Shown here: piece by piece, positions 1-8,998 of the stretch
Layout of the letters: every line of letters starts with the position of its first letter
How positions within the stretch are numbered: position 1 is the stretch's first letter
Assembly: GCA_963791615.1 (NCBI GenBank)
Contig: CAWBTE010000006.1
Span: 434,001 to 498,000 of the forward strand
Direction of reading: 5' to 3'
From: CAILZL01 sp963791615
GTDB taxonomy: Bacteria > Pseudomonadota > Gammaproteobacteria > Steroidobacterales > Steroidobacteraceae
Length of the DNA stretch: 64,000 nt
Position numbers and translations under genes: made by a program
The notes under the pieces: generated by a model
What the model saw: the letters and a program-made list of their open reading frames with translations, nothing else
Told to the model about the DNA's origin: nothing
The model's database searches: none

Positions 1-1190
1 GACAACGTGCGCTTGATCGTGGTCAAGATCGTCACGGATCAGGATGGCCTGTACGGCTATGGCTGCGCGACGTTCACGCAACGCGCCGAACTCGTGGTGG
101 TCGCTGTTGAAAAATATCTGAAGCCATTCCTGATCGGTCGTCCCACTGATCGCATCGATGACCTGTGGCAGGCCATGTACAACAGCTCGTACTGGCGCAA
201 TGGTCCGGTGCTGAACAACGCCATCAGTGGTGTGGATCAGGCGTTGTGGGACATCAAAGGTCGGCAGGCGAACATGCCCGTTTACCAATTGCTCGGCGGC
301 AAGTGTCGCGAGGCAGTTGATCTCTATACGGGCGTCAGTGGTAACAGCGTGGCCCAGGTCATCGAAAGCATTCGCAAAGCCCAGGCCGCAGGCTACCGTT
401 ATTTCCGGTTCAGTCATGAATGGCAGCATCGGCGGGGACATTGACGATTCCGGGGCTGGCCGGCCTGCAACTGTTTTGCACTCCGCACCGGCGTTCGACC
501 GGAACAAGTACATTCGCGGCATCCTGGATACCTTCGAAGGCGCTCGCAAGGAACTGGGTGATGAAGTCGAACTACTGAACGACGTACACGAGAAGATCAC
601 GCCGACCCAGGCCTTGCAGTTGTGTCGTGATGCCGAGCAGTACCGCCCGTTCTTCATCGAAGATCCGTTGTCGCCTGAAGATCTTGCCTACTACCGCATC
701 ATCCGTCAGCAGTGCTCCACGCCGATTGCGATGGGCGAGCTGTTCAACAGCCCGCATGAGTGGACGCCGCTCATTACTGAGCGTCTGATCGACTACATTC
801 GCGTGCACGTCTCGCAAGCCGGTGGCGTAACGCCCTGCCGCAAGATTGCAACGTTGGCAGAAATGCATGGTGTGCGCACGGCCTGGCATGGCCCCGGCGA
901 CGTCTCGCCTGTCGGCCACTGCGCCAACATCACGCTGTCCATTGCTGCCTACAATTTCGGTATTCAGGAGGTACGGGATTTCAGTGCAGCAACCCGGGAA
1001 ATTTTCAAGGGTTGCCCTGAAGTCAGGAACGGCTACGGCTATGTAAACGAAGCGCCGGGTTGGGGTGTCGAGGTCGACGAACAGGGCTGCGACCAAGTAT
1101 CCCTTCAAGCGCGACAACACCGAACGCGGCAAGCTGAATTATGGCTGGGGCGAGCTGCGTCTTCCGGACGGCACGTTGATCAAGCAGTAA
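1..1190 (+). pseudogene. ManD/RspA-type enolase-superfamily dehydratase, 5'-partial, frame broken twice
   Basis: Mandelate racemase/muconate-lactonizing (enolase) superfamily, closest in style to D-mannonate dehydratase/RspA, which dehydrates sugar acids with Mg2+. The N-terminal capping domain is in frame 1 (to about 410, with ALWDIKGRQANMPVYQLLGG). The barrel is in frame 2 and shows the metal-ligand signatures LLNDVHEK, FFIEDPLSPED and MGELFNSPHEW. The C-terminus KYPFKRDNTERGKLNYGWGE is in frame 3, ending in TAA at 1188-1190. The start lies upstream of the window. Both breaks are repaired by restoring G or C in short runs (about 405-414 and 1086-1091), so sequencing error is likelier than decay. 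Exact substrate unknown. Confidence 0.85.
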
Positions 1191-1212
1191 AACCGCAGGT
1201 TGGTTAACTCAT

Positions 1213-2397
1213 TCACTTCCACAACAGACCGGTGCGACCCATGCCGCGTCGCCTGCCCCACATGTCGTAGTACATCACCGCGCCGGAGATAGAGAGGAAT
1301 ATCAGCGACAGGCCGGCGAACAGATCCATCCAGCGACCCGTGAGCCCGATGAAATCACCACGATGCACCTGCTTGGCAATCTGGTGCGCCTGCCAGCCGA
1401 ACGGAAAGCCCGAGACCGGATAGCCCGGTTCGGTCTGGCTGGCCTTGCGGCCAGTGGTCGCATTGAACACCAACTGCTGCGCTTCTTCAGCGCCAGTAAT
1501 GATGACCCCTTGTGGCATGCCGCCATAGGTGCGCAATCGCACCACTCTGACAGGCATGTCTGGCATGGTGGCTCTGTAAGCAGACAACGTCGTGTTCGCC
1601 ATGGCGGGCAACTCAGCATCGCGCAGCGGCGAAATGGGATTAGCGGGCGGTTCGCCACGATGATTGGCCCGGTAGATGCTGACGCCCAGCGATTCCACAG
1701 CAAGCCAGGTACCACTCAGCGCGACTACCATCAGGAACACTGCGGCGATCACTGAAATCCAGCGGTGCAGCGTGCGCCACCAGCCACCGGCAACCCAGAA
1801 CAGTCCGGATCGTTTCGAGCGCGTGCGAGCGGACACCAGCTGGAAGTACATAACCAGACCGGTGACGGTCATCACGCACAGTGATACGCCCACCAGGACA
1901 TTGATCCACAGGCTCCAGTCACCAAAGGTCGTCATGCGATGCAGCGACTTGACCGCGTTGCGCTGCGAATCCGGCCGCTGCGATTCGACTGGCACAACAA
2001 CCGACCCCATAGGCTCACCCGTGATAGCGTCGAAGCGTTGTACCTGACCATTGAGCTTGATCTGACCGACGGGTTTGTCATCCACCATGCGCAACTCCAG
2101 ATACTCCAGCGCAGTTGTGCCGTCGAAGGTGCGTACCGAGTCGAGAGTCCTGCTCAGCGTAGTTTCAAGGTTCAAGTCGGCCGGCAGCGCAGCGGCGGTG
2201 TAGTCCGCATAGGCGATCACCTGAAAGGCGCCCGGTCCGTTGATGCCTTCGCGGATCGAAGCCATATTGAGATCTTCGGCTGGCGCGTCGGAAAACAGGG
2301 TGCGCAGATCAATCAACTGGATCAGCGTGCCCGTAACGCCGAGATAAAGCGTGAAGATCACGACGAACAGGGTGATGATGCGATGAACAGAACGCAT
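1213..2397 (-). CDS. PepSY-associated transmembrane protein
   Basis: A 394-residue inner-membrane protein of the PepSY-TM family, often linked to siderophore or iron-chelate handling. A first membrane helix lies at residues 5-28 (IITLFVVIFTLYLGVTG). It is followed by a periplasmic PepSY-like domain to about residue 150, two helices around 160-230 (WINVLVGVSLCVMTVTGLV, then WISVIAAVFLMVVALSGTW), a second periplasmic domain, and a final helix near 365-385. The pattern with paired HR/HQ residues (LHRMTTFGDWSLW, WQAHQIAKQVHRGDFIG) is typical. It is convergent with the dehydratase gene and divergent from the lactonase. The specific ligand is unknown. Confidence 0.8.
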   Translation of the reverse strand: MRSVHRIITLFVVIFTLYLGVTGTLIQLIDLRTLFSDAPAEDLNMASIREGINGPGAFQVIAYADYTAAALPADLNLETTLSRTLDSVRTFDGTTALEYLELRMVDDKPVGQIKLNGQVQRFDAITGEPMGSVVVPVESQRPDSQRNAVKSLHRMTTFGDWSLWINVLVGVSLCVMTVTGLVMYFQLVSARTRSKRSGLFWVAGGWWRTLHRWISVIAAVFLMVVALSGTWLAVESLGVSIYRANHRGEPPANPISPLRDAELPAMANTTLSAYRATMPDMPVRVVRLRTYGGMPQGVIITGAEEAQQLVFNATTGRKASQTEPGYPVSGFPFGWQAHQIAKQVHRGDFIGLTGRWMDLFAGLSLIFLSISGAVMYYDMWGRRRGMGRTGLLWK

Positions 2398-2691
2398 GTA
2401 TTTACCTCACGCTGGCTGCTTTCATTTCTTTGCAAAACCTGGTGATGTCGTTTCTGCAGGATTGCCAGTGTTGATTCTGAATCGTGTCAGCCGGAACCTT
2501 GGATCAATTTTAAAGAACGGGTGATTCAATCTGCGCAATGCTTCTGTGCGTAGTATTTCGATGTGATCTTGCATGGTACAGAATTGCCAGCTACGAAATC
2601 GTGGTACCTCTGCGACGCATGGGCCGAAGATGGCATCGTCAATGACCTGGCGGACATGATCAACACATATTATTTTTAAGGAGATTGATCG

Positions 2692-3858
2692 ATGAAACGA
2701 TACCCCATCATGGTGGCGCTGTGCCTTGGTCTTGCGGCGCTTTCGGCTCATGCCAAAGATGCAGCAGGCAACCTGGTTTACATTGGCACTCGCGCCGGCA
2801 CACCGCCCCCCGGAGCCGCACCGCGGCCGCCACTGGGTGTTTATGCGGCCCGTTTCGACAGCAAGACCGGCAAGCTTGCGATGATTGGTATTCAGGCCGA
2901 GCTCAACAACGCTGCATGGCTGGTAGCCCACCCCACCCTGCCTGTAGTTTATTCAGTTGCCAATGCCGAAGGCGGCTTGGCCGTTAACTCCAATATCCAC
3001 AGCTTTGCGACAGACAAGGAATCCGGCAAGCTGCGGGAACTCAACCGGGTCAACTCCGGTGGACGAGACACGACGTATCTGTATCTGGATGCAAAATCCA
3101 AAACGCTGTTCGGCGCCTCGTTCGGCAGCGGCGATGTAACAGCAGTGCCTGTTCTGTCGGACGGACAACTGGGTTCGGTTGCTTCAAGTCAGAAAGAATA
3201 CGGCACCGGCCCGCATCCCCGGCAAAGCGCACCTCATCCCCATTCCCTCGCCATCGATCCGACAGGCCGGTATCTGATCTCAACCGACATGGGTGCCGAC
3301 CGCACCTTCGTCTATCGCTTCGACGGTAAAACGCGCGCCTTGACGCCGGCAGCAGCCCCCTTCGTAGCGTCACTGCCGGGCACGGGCCCGCGCCATCAGG
3401 TGTTTCATCCGAACGGCAAATTCCTTTACGTGAACACCGAATTGAGCGCTGAAGTGCTGGTCTATCGCTGGGATGCGAAGCAGGCAACTCTGCAGCTCGT
3501 TGAAGCCGTGCCAGCTTATCCCGCCGGATATACCGGCAATGCCAAGAGTTCGGCCGAAATCGGTATGTCGCGTGACGGCCGTTTTCTGTATCTGACGCTG
3601 CGCGGCGATCAGGACAGCATCGTTGTATACGAAGTGAACAAGAGCAGCGGCAAGCTCGGTGAAATTCAGCGTATTGCCGCACAAGGCAAGTCACCACGAA
3701 GTTTTGCCTTCGATCCCACTGGGCGCTGGCTGCTCGTTGCCAATGATGTCTCGAATTCGATAGTCGTATTCGGCGTCGATCGCTCCGGCAAGTTGAGTGC
3801 GACCGGCGAATCGATGTCGGTTCCAAGCCCTGCGGTGCTCGCCTTTCTGGCCAATTGA
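2692..3858 (+). CDS. Secreted lactonase-family seven-bladed beta-propeller (6-phosphogluconolactonase-like)
   Basis: 388 residues with a Sec signal peptide (MKRYPIMVALCLGLAALSAHA) and then a YbhE/lactonase-type propeller. Recognisable blades include YIGTRAG, LVAHPTLPVVYSVAN, HPHSLAIDPTGRYL, GPRHQVFHPNGKFLYVNTEL and SPRSFAFDPTGRWLLVAND. The GPRH...FHPNGKF signature is characteristic of the family, which opens sugar or other lactones. The export signal means it acts in the periplasm, unlike cytosolic Pgl. A strong AAGGAG precedes the ATG by about 8 bases. A lactone substrate would fit next to the sugar-acid dehydratase, but that is inference. Confidence 0.85.
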   Translation: MKRYPIMVALCLGLAALSAHAKDAAGNLVYIGTRAGTPPPGAAPRPPLGVYAARFDSKTGKLAMIGIQAELNNAAWLVAHPTLPVVYSVANAEGGLAVNSNIHSFATDKESGKLRELNRVNSGGRDTTYLYLDAKSKTLFGASFGSGDVTAVPVLSDGQLGSVASSQKEYGTGPHPRQSAPHPHSLAIDPTGRYLISTDMGADRTFVYRFDGKTRALTPAAAPFVASLPGTGPRHQVFHPNGKFLYVNTELSAEVLVYRWDAKQATLQLVEAVPAYPAGYTGNAKSSAEIGMSRDGRFLYLTLRGDQDSIVVYEVNKSSGKLGEIQRIAAQGKSPRSFAFDPTGRWLLVANDVSNSIVVFGVDRSGKLSATGESMSVPSPAVLAFLAN

Positions 3859-3868
3859 TACAAGGCAT

Positions 3869-3909
3869 TTCCGGATGATGACAGTGCTTTCGACAGCCAT
3901 CATCCGGAA
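3869..3909 (+). terminator. Hairpin downstream of the lactonase gene
   Basis: Perfect 12-base arms (TTCCGGATGATG at 3869-3880 and its complement at 3898-3909) around a 17-base loop, ten bases after the stop codon. There is no U-tract, so it may act as an mRNA stabiliser or a weak terminator. Confidence 0.5.
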
Positions 3910-4046
3910 GTCGCGCCGAGCTTCGCACTACCGGCACGCGACCTGCGGCCCTGTCTGGCCGCCCTTGTCCGGTCTGGTTCATGGTTCTCGAATGGCTGCG
4001 CCGACGCAGCACGGCAGCAACAGAAGCCTCGCAAAACGACAACGCT

Positions 4047-4073
4047 AAAGAGGAAGCATGAGCTCTCCTCTTT
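4047..4073. terminator. Short hairpin between convergent genes
   Basis: AAAGAGGA at 4047-4054 pairs with TCCTCTTT at 4066-4073 across a short loop, between the converging lactonase and GlcG-like genes. Possibly a bidirectional terminator; no long U-tract. Confidence 0.35.
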
Positions 4074-4111
4074 CGTGAGTACGCCGTTGGTTCAGTCCTT
4101 GTACTTGCCGC

Positions 4112-4747
4112 CTAATTCAACTTCGCTTTGATCTTCGCAGCGCCCGCCACTGCACATTTCTCGTCCTGTTGACTGGTAGCACCGCTGACACCGATCGCAC
4201 CCAGCAATTGATCTCCCGCCATCAGCGGCACAGCACCGGCACCAGTCGCCATGTTCGGCTTGACCATGGCAGCGGCAGAAGGATCGGCTGCGAGCTTTGC
4301 CCGGATTTCAGAAGTCGGTGTCTTGAACGCCAGTGCTGCCAACGTTTTGCGGACGGCCATGTAGATACGACCTGGATTCGCGCCATCTGCGGTCAGACCA
4401 ACATGCAATTGGCCAGCAGAGTCCACCACCGCAACGCCCACCTTCAATCCATCGGCCGCACAGGCATCAAGCGCAGCCTGTGCTGCTTCAAGCGCCAATA
4501 CCAACGATGGACCCGGCACCGGTGGGGCGGGAGCAGGCTGTGCTCCAGTGGCTGGTGGACCACCCGCTGGCCGCGGTCCCATCATGCCCATCGGCGGATT
4601 ATCCCCCGGTAAACGTGTCGGATCTGGAGCGGCCGCCGGATTCGGCCCCGGCGCAGCGCCCGCGGCGGGCGGCATTTGTGCATGTGCTGCGCCCAACAGA
4701 GTGAGCGTGACAGCGCCGCAAAGAGCAGTCAGTAAATTTGTTTTCAT
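4112..4747 (-). CDS. Secreted GlcG/HbpS-family (DUF336) protein
   Basis: 211 residues. A Sec signal peptide (MKTNLLTALCGAVTLTLLGAAHAQ) is followed by a Pro/Ala/Gly-rich linker to about residue 75. The GlcG/HbpS domain then runs from ALEAAQAALDACAADGLKVGVAVVDSAG through MAVRKTLAALAF to MAGDQLLGAIGVSGAT near the end. The family binds haem or small cofactors and often sits beside catabolic oxidoreductases; its biochemical role is mostly unknown. It lies last in a minus-strand series after the carboxylesterase gene, with a 209-base gap that may hold its own promoter. Confidence 0.85.
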   Translation of the reverse strand: MKTNLLTALCGAVTLTLLGAAHAQMPPAAGAAPGPNPAAAPDPTRLPGDNPPMGMMGPRPAGGPPATGAQPAPAPPVPGPSLVLALEAAQAALDACAADGLKVGVAVVDSAGQLHVGLTADGANPGRIYMAVRKTLAALAFKTPTSEIRAKLAADPSAAAMVKPNMATGAGAVPLMAGDQLLGAIGVSGATSQQDEKCAVAGAAKIKAKLN

Positions 4748-4956
4748 GTTGAGCCCCGCGTGCTTAAAAAGTCTGCTGATCGTAATGCTCAGGCAACGGA
4801 CAGCACAACCAACAAGTGTGAATTCTTGTCAGCGACAACGGCCATCCAGCGGCCCGGCGGCCTTGCATGTCGCAAGGTCGGTGTACGCGACTTCAAGCAA
4901 CCGGAGGCGGCAGAGTTTTGACTGGCTCCTCTGCATAAGCCGACGCTGCGCAGGTA

Positions 4957-6522
4957 TCAGCGACGACCGAGGCTGGCGGCTGCTGCATCAATACGTGCTT
5001 TGTATGGATCGGATATCGCGCGCGGAATGCCATCCGGTGCAAAAGTCATGATCACATCGGCGCGCGGATCGTAAGCCGGCCACTGCGGCAGCCCCGCACC
5101 ATTCGGGTTGCCTGTACGCACAAAGTTCACCCAGTATTTATGCACCATGTACGCCATGGCGATGTCACTGCTGGTCACTTGGTCACCGTACTTGGCGCGC
5201 ACTGTGTTCATCGAGAAGGGGATATCCGTCGCATGCGGCGGGCCTTCCTTCCATTCCTGGCGCATGGCATTCGCCACGTAGCCGAAGCGATAGGTGTACA
5301 CAGGCAATCCTTGCGCGGTCAATTTGGTGGCGACATAGCGCACCGATTCGTTGTAGGAAAGATCCCGGCCCATTTCCCTGAGTACATAAGCCGGATCGGC
5401 TTTCGGATCGGTGAGGTACGCAGCGCGGGCACGATCGGCAACACTGGCGAATGTCTTCGCGAATGCCTCATCCAGCGTACGTGCATCAATGCGTGAATTG
5501 TCGGCCGTGGTTGAACCAATCAGCAACGGCACTTTGGCCGCGCGTCCTGCGTCGACGGCTTTTACCAATGAGCCGGTGAGAATACGTCCGTCTACCACCG
5601 GCCCGATAAAGTTATTGGGCTGACCCGCTTCGATGCGAATGCCATCCGTCACCTGCTCTGCGGTCAACGCACGCAGCTGCTTGAGTGCATCTGCACCGGT
5701 GCCTTGAATGCCCCAGCGTTTCGCAAAGTTCACGCCCGCCTGTTCTATGGAAATCGGGCCCGTGCCTGCGCCCTGGAATGCCGGCCGCTCAGTACCGGCG
5801 CCACCACCCGATTGGATGATGGCACGGGCAAACAGGCCCTCTGCCATGGGTGAGGTGAGCAGCATCTGCACCTGCCCCGCGCCGGCCGACTGACCATATA
5901 TGGTGACCTGTTTGGGATCGCCACCAAAGGCCGCGACATTTTTCTGCACCCAGCGCAGTGCTGCGATGGAGTCCAGGTAGCCGTAATTGGCCAGCAAACC
6001 GTTATCAGAATTCTGTTTGGTCAGTTCGGGAAAGGCGAAGAAGCCGAAGCGCCCGACGCGCCAGTTGAAACTGACAAACACCACGCCATTGCGTGCGAAG
6101 GACTCGCCGTCATACACCGATGGTGAAGCCCCACCATTCACATTGCCGCCGCCGTAAATCCATACCAGCACCGGCAGATTGTCGCCCGCCTTGGCTCCGG
6201 TCGGCTTCCAGACATTCATCACCAGACAATCTTCAGCAGGCGTGGTGCCGAGCGGCGCTGCATCGCTGGGATACGGCTCCTGCATGCAGTCATTGCCATG
6301 CTGCGTAGCTTTGCGAACACCCTGCCAGGCACGCACGGGCTGCGGCGCGCGCCAACGCAACTGACCCACGGGCGGCGCTGCGTAGGGAATGCCGAGAAAC
6401 CTTTCAAGATCCCCGATGGTATCGCCTGCAACACGTCCGGATTCGACCCGCACCTGCGGTGCCGCTACTGCTGCACACGCAACCGTCAATAGTGTAAGTA
6501 TCCCACCCAGAATTTTTTTCAT
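4957..6522 (-). CDS. Secreted type B carboxylesterase
   Basis: 521 residues with a Sec signal peptide (MKKILGGILTLLTVACAAVAA), so periplasmic or extracellular. Alpha/beta-hydrolase of the COesterase family: N-terminal FLGIPYAAPPVGQLRWRAPQ, oxyanion motif VWIYGGGNVNGG, and nucleophile elbow TIYGQSAGAGQ (Ser about residue 213). The His lies in GPPHATDIPFS. The usual catalytic acid motif (G..x..DEG) reads STTADNSR, so the acid Glu appears replaced by Asn. It probably cleaves carboxylic esters of aromatic or plant-derived compounds. It follows the class II aldolase gene by 123 bases on the same strand. Confidence 0.9.
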   Translation of the reverse strand: MKKILGGILTLLTVACAAVAAPQVRVESGRVAGDTIGDLERFLGIPYAAPPVGQLRWRAPQPVRAWQGVRKATQHGNDCMQEPYPSDAAPLGTTPAEDCLVMNVWKPTGAKAGDNLPVLVWIYGGGNVNGGASPSVYDGESFARNGVVFVSFNWRVGRFGFFAFPELTKQNSDNGLLANYGYLDSIAALRWVQKNVAAFGGDPKQVTIYGQSAGAGQVQMLLTSPMAEGLFARAIIQSGGGAGTERPAFQGAGTGPISIEQAGVNFAKRWGIQGTGADALKQLRALTAEQVTDGIRIEAGQPNNFIGPVVDGRILTGSLVKAVDAGRAAKVPLLIGSTTADNSRIDARTLDEAFAKTFASVADRARAAYLTDPKADPAYVLREMGRDLSYNESVRYVATKLTAQGLPVYTYRFGYVANAMRQEWKEGPPHATDIPFSMNTVRAKYGDQVTSSDIAMAYMVHKYWVNFVRTGNPNGAGLPQWPAYDPRADVIMTFAPDGIPRAISDPYKARIDAAAASLGRR

Positions 6523-6645
6523 CGTTCGATCTCAACTTTGTCGGGCCAGCCTTGAGTTATCAAGAATATCACCGCTGACGGTCAGTGGCTTTGCATCTTC
6601 TGTTTCATGCTATCCATATACAGATCGCAGATCTCCTTGCGTTGA

Positions 6646-7464
6646 CTACTTCTGTTGCGCGCCAGAAAGCGCCTGGCTCTTCCATAGCTCCCACGGCCGA
6701 TCAACCTGCCTGTCGTTCTCTTCGGCAACTTTGGCCGCCTCTGCTTCATTCAGATACACGATATTTTTGCTCAGGCGCAAGGCCTCTGCTTGCTGGCGCG
6801 CATTGGCTTCGGTGTAGACCGCATGGAATACCGTGAGCTTGATCGAATTGCCAACCACCGTGTCGCCGTGCCCACGCATCAGCACCACCGACCCGCTGCC
6901 GAGCTTCTTTGCCAACGCTGCACCCAGCGACGTGTTCTTGATCAGCATGTCGGTCTCATTGCCACCCGCCTCACGGATATCGAACACCGGCACTGCCCGC
7001 ACCAGAAAACCGCTCATATGCGAGACAGGCCGGAGCGGCACGTCACTTACGCCGAACGGGATGACTCCCGCCGAGTGACTGTGAACCACCGATTGAACAT
7101 CGGGCCGTGCCTTGTAGATCTCGCTGTGGATGAAGCGCTCAAGATAGGAGCTGCGGCCCCGCGCATCGATGGGACGATCTTCAAGATCGTATTCCATGAT
7201 GTCGTCCGCCGCTACCAGCGACGGGGCACGCGAACGGGATATGAAGTAATGGTTGGGATTTTTTGCCGACCTGACACTGACATGTCCGAATGCATCCAGT
7301 ACGCCCTGATTCACCAGGATATGGTTGGCCAGCACCAGATCGGCAATCCGCTCAACATCCTCTTGCTCGGGTGTCTTCGTTGGTTCTTGCGCCATGCCAG
7401 GCGTGACAACACCCGCACTGCAAACCATCGCCATCAGCAGCACGCCATAATGTGTTTTCAACAT
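6646..7464 (-). CDS. Exported class II aldolase/adducin-family protein
   Basis: 272 residues. The N-terminus MLKTHYGVLLMAMVCSAGVV...GMAQ looks like a signal peptide, which is unusual because class II aldolases (fuculose-phosphate or ribulose-phosphate type) are usually cytosolic. The aldolase fold is clear: LVLANHILVNQGVLDAFGHV, ISRSRAPSLVAADDIM, zinc ligands in SVVHSHSAGVIPFG, and RGHGDTVVGNS. The Glu/His region ERFIHSEIYKARPDV is also conserved. It sits 47 bases after the PrpD-family gene, so the two are probably co-transcribed. An aldolase, dehydratase or decarboxylase activity cannot be told apart from sequence. Confidence 0.85.
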   Translation of the reverse strand: MLKTHYGVLLMAMVCSAGVVTPGMAQEPTKTPEQEDVERIADLVLANHILVNQGVLDAFGHVSVRSAKNPNHYFISRSRAPSLVAADDIMEYDLEDRPIDARGRSSYLERFIHSEIYKARPDVQSVVHSHSAGVIPFGVSDVPLRPVSHMSGFLVRAVPVFDIREAGGNETDMLIKNTSLGAALAKKLGSGSVVLMRGHGDTVVGNSIKLTVFHAVYTEANARQQAEALRLSKNIVYLNEAEAAKVAEENDRQVDRPWELWKSQALSGAQQK

Positions 7465-7511
7465 GTTATTTCTCCCAACTGGTTACACGGCAGATATTTC
7501 ACCAGCGCCGT

Positions 7512-8963
7512 TCACACCACCCACAGTGAACGCAGCCGACGGATGTCGTCGAGTTTCTCCAGGTTGTTGATCTGGGCAATCAGTTTGTCCGTCTTCGTGG
7601 CGCCGAGTACGGGCACCATCAGGTCACGTGACTTTGCGTTGACCGCCTCGGTCGATAGCGGGTTCTCTTTCGTGCCGGGCGGGAATCGGGTGTGATGTGC
7701 AACCTTGCGACCGTCAGTCATGGTCACCTCAATAATCGCGCCACGCGGCGCCGCCGGATCCATCAGCGCAGCCTCACCAATCAACTGCACCTTCTGGCGA
7801 ATAGCCAGCACCGCCGGATCCTTCATCAGTGATACATCGTGACTGTCATTGAACGATACCGCGCCTTTCAGCAGCGCGAGCGAGACCAGATGCTGGCAAC
7901 TCACATCGGCCATCGCGCTGTTACCGACGATACCCACTGCATCAGTGGGCAGCTTGACCAGTATCGACTGGACGTTTGCCGGTGTAAGACTGTATTGCTT
8001 GCGCAGCGTCAGCAGCGCATCCAGCGCAGACTGGTTGGGATAACCAACCGAAAAAGTCTTGATTGCGGACTCGGTGACATAGAAACGGCTGCCGAGCCCT
8101 TCCAGCATGGCCTCAGGCTTCGGCTGGGTCGACAAGGCGATGAACAAGTTGTGCGTACTGTCCAGCACATCGTGCACCCCGGTCATGCCCGCCTCGACCA
8201 TGGTTACTGCCATCACGCCGTTGCGTGCGCCCATGCCGGCGAAGTCGAACGCCTTCTCGACATGATCTTCGTCGTTAACCCAGCTCCATAATCCGGAGAC
8301 CTGTTGCGCGGCATACGAAATCGCAAAGCGCATGCGTTGCTCGTCAAGTTGCGCCAGCGGCGCAGCGGCGCCCAGTGCACAGAACGTGGAACTCGTCCCT
8401 TCGGCGCTGCGATGCGTGGCGCGCACATGGTCGGGGCCGAGCGCCATCAACAGACGACAGCCGACGTCATACCCGAGCGCCACTGCACGAATGAACGCAG
8501 CACCGGAGGCGCCGTTTTTCTCCGCCATGGCCAGCGCGGCAGGCACGGCAGCGCATCCAGGATGGGCCTTGGTCACGGGTTCGAAATCGTCGGTCTCATC
8601 GGCATGTGCGTACATGGCATTGGCGAGTGCGGCATTGACCGCTGTCGTGCGCAGGCTTGATGCGATCAGACTCGCCTGCGCCGTCCCGCCCAAGCGGCGA
8701 ACATAGTCGGTCGCTATGATGCCCGGCTTCATGCGTGCGCCCGACACCATCGCGCCGAAGGTATCGAGGATGCGATGTTTGCACGCAATCATCACCGCTT
8801 CCGGCAGCGCACGATCACGTGCAGAGACCATGTAGCGTGCGAGCTGTCCAGTAATGTCGGCATTCGGCGCAGCGGCCGTACCGGGCCGGAGCACACCCAG
8901 CGTGGCGAGTGCGCCTGCGGAACTGAGCAAGCGGCGGCGTGACGGTGATGGAAGACGTGACAT
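7512..8963 (-). CDS. Tat-exported MmgE/PrpD-family protein
   Basis: 483 residues. The N-terminus (MSRLPSPSRRRLLSSAGALATLG) is a twin-arginine-type signal, again unusual for a family that includes cytosolic 2-methylcitrate dehydratase and cis-aconitate decarboxylase. The all-helical MmgE/PrpD domain is seen in ALANAMYAHADETDDFEPVTKAHPG, the family hallmark, with KTFSVGYPNQSALDALLTLR later. The reaction is probably dehydration, hydration or decarboxylation of a polycarboxylate; the substrate is unknown. It lies 35 bases after the MFS gene and 47 bases before the aldolase gene, so an operon is likely. Confidence 0.85.
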   Translation of the reverse strand: MSRLPSPSRRRLLSSAGALATLGVLRPGTAAAPNADITGQLARYMVSARDRALPEAVMIACKHRILDTFGAMVSGARMKPGIIATDYVRRLGGTAQASLIASSLRTTAVNAALANAMYAHADETDDFEPVTKAHPGCAAVPAALAMAEKNGASGAAFIRAVALGYDVGCRLLMALGPDHVRATHRSAEGTSSTFCALGAAAPLAQLDEQRMRFAISYAAQQVSGLWSWVNDEDHVEKAFDFAGMGARNGVMAVTMVEAGMTGVHDVLDSTHNLFIALSTQPKPEAMLEGLGSRFYVTESAIKTFSVGYPNQSALDALLTLRKQYSLTPANVQSILVKLPTDAVGIVGNSAMADVSCQHLVSLALLKGAVSFNDSHDVSLMKDPAVLAIRQKVQLIGEAALMDPAAPRGAIIEVTMTDGRKVAHHTRFPPGTKENPLSTEAVNAKSRDLMVPVLGATKTDKLIAQINNLEKLDDIRRLRSLWVV

Positions 8964-8998
8964 TGAACGAACCTCGGCCTCAATAAATCGTCATCGAG

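Noticed and set aside
3050..4042. Minus-strand frame of 330 codons across the lactonase
   Set aside because: Arg/Ser-rich shadow of a gene with a strong ribosome-binding site and signal peptide on the plus strand.
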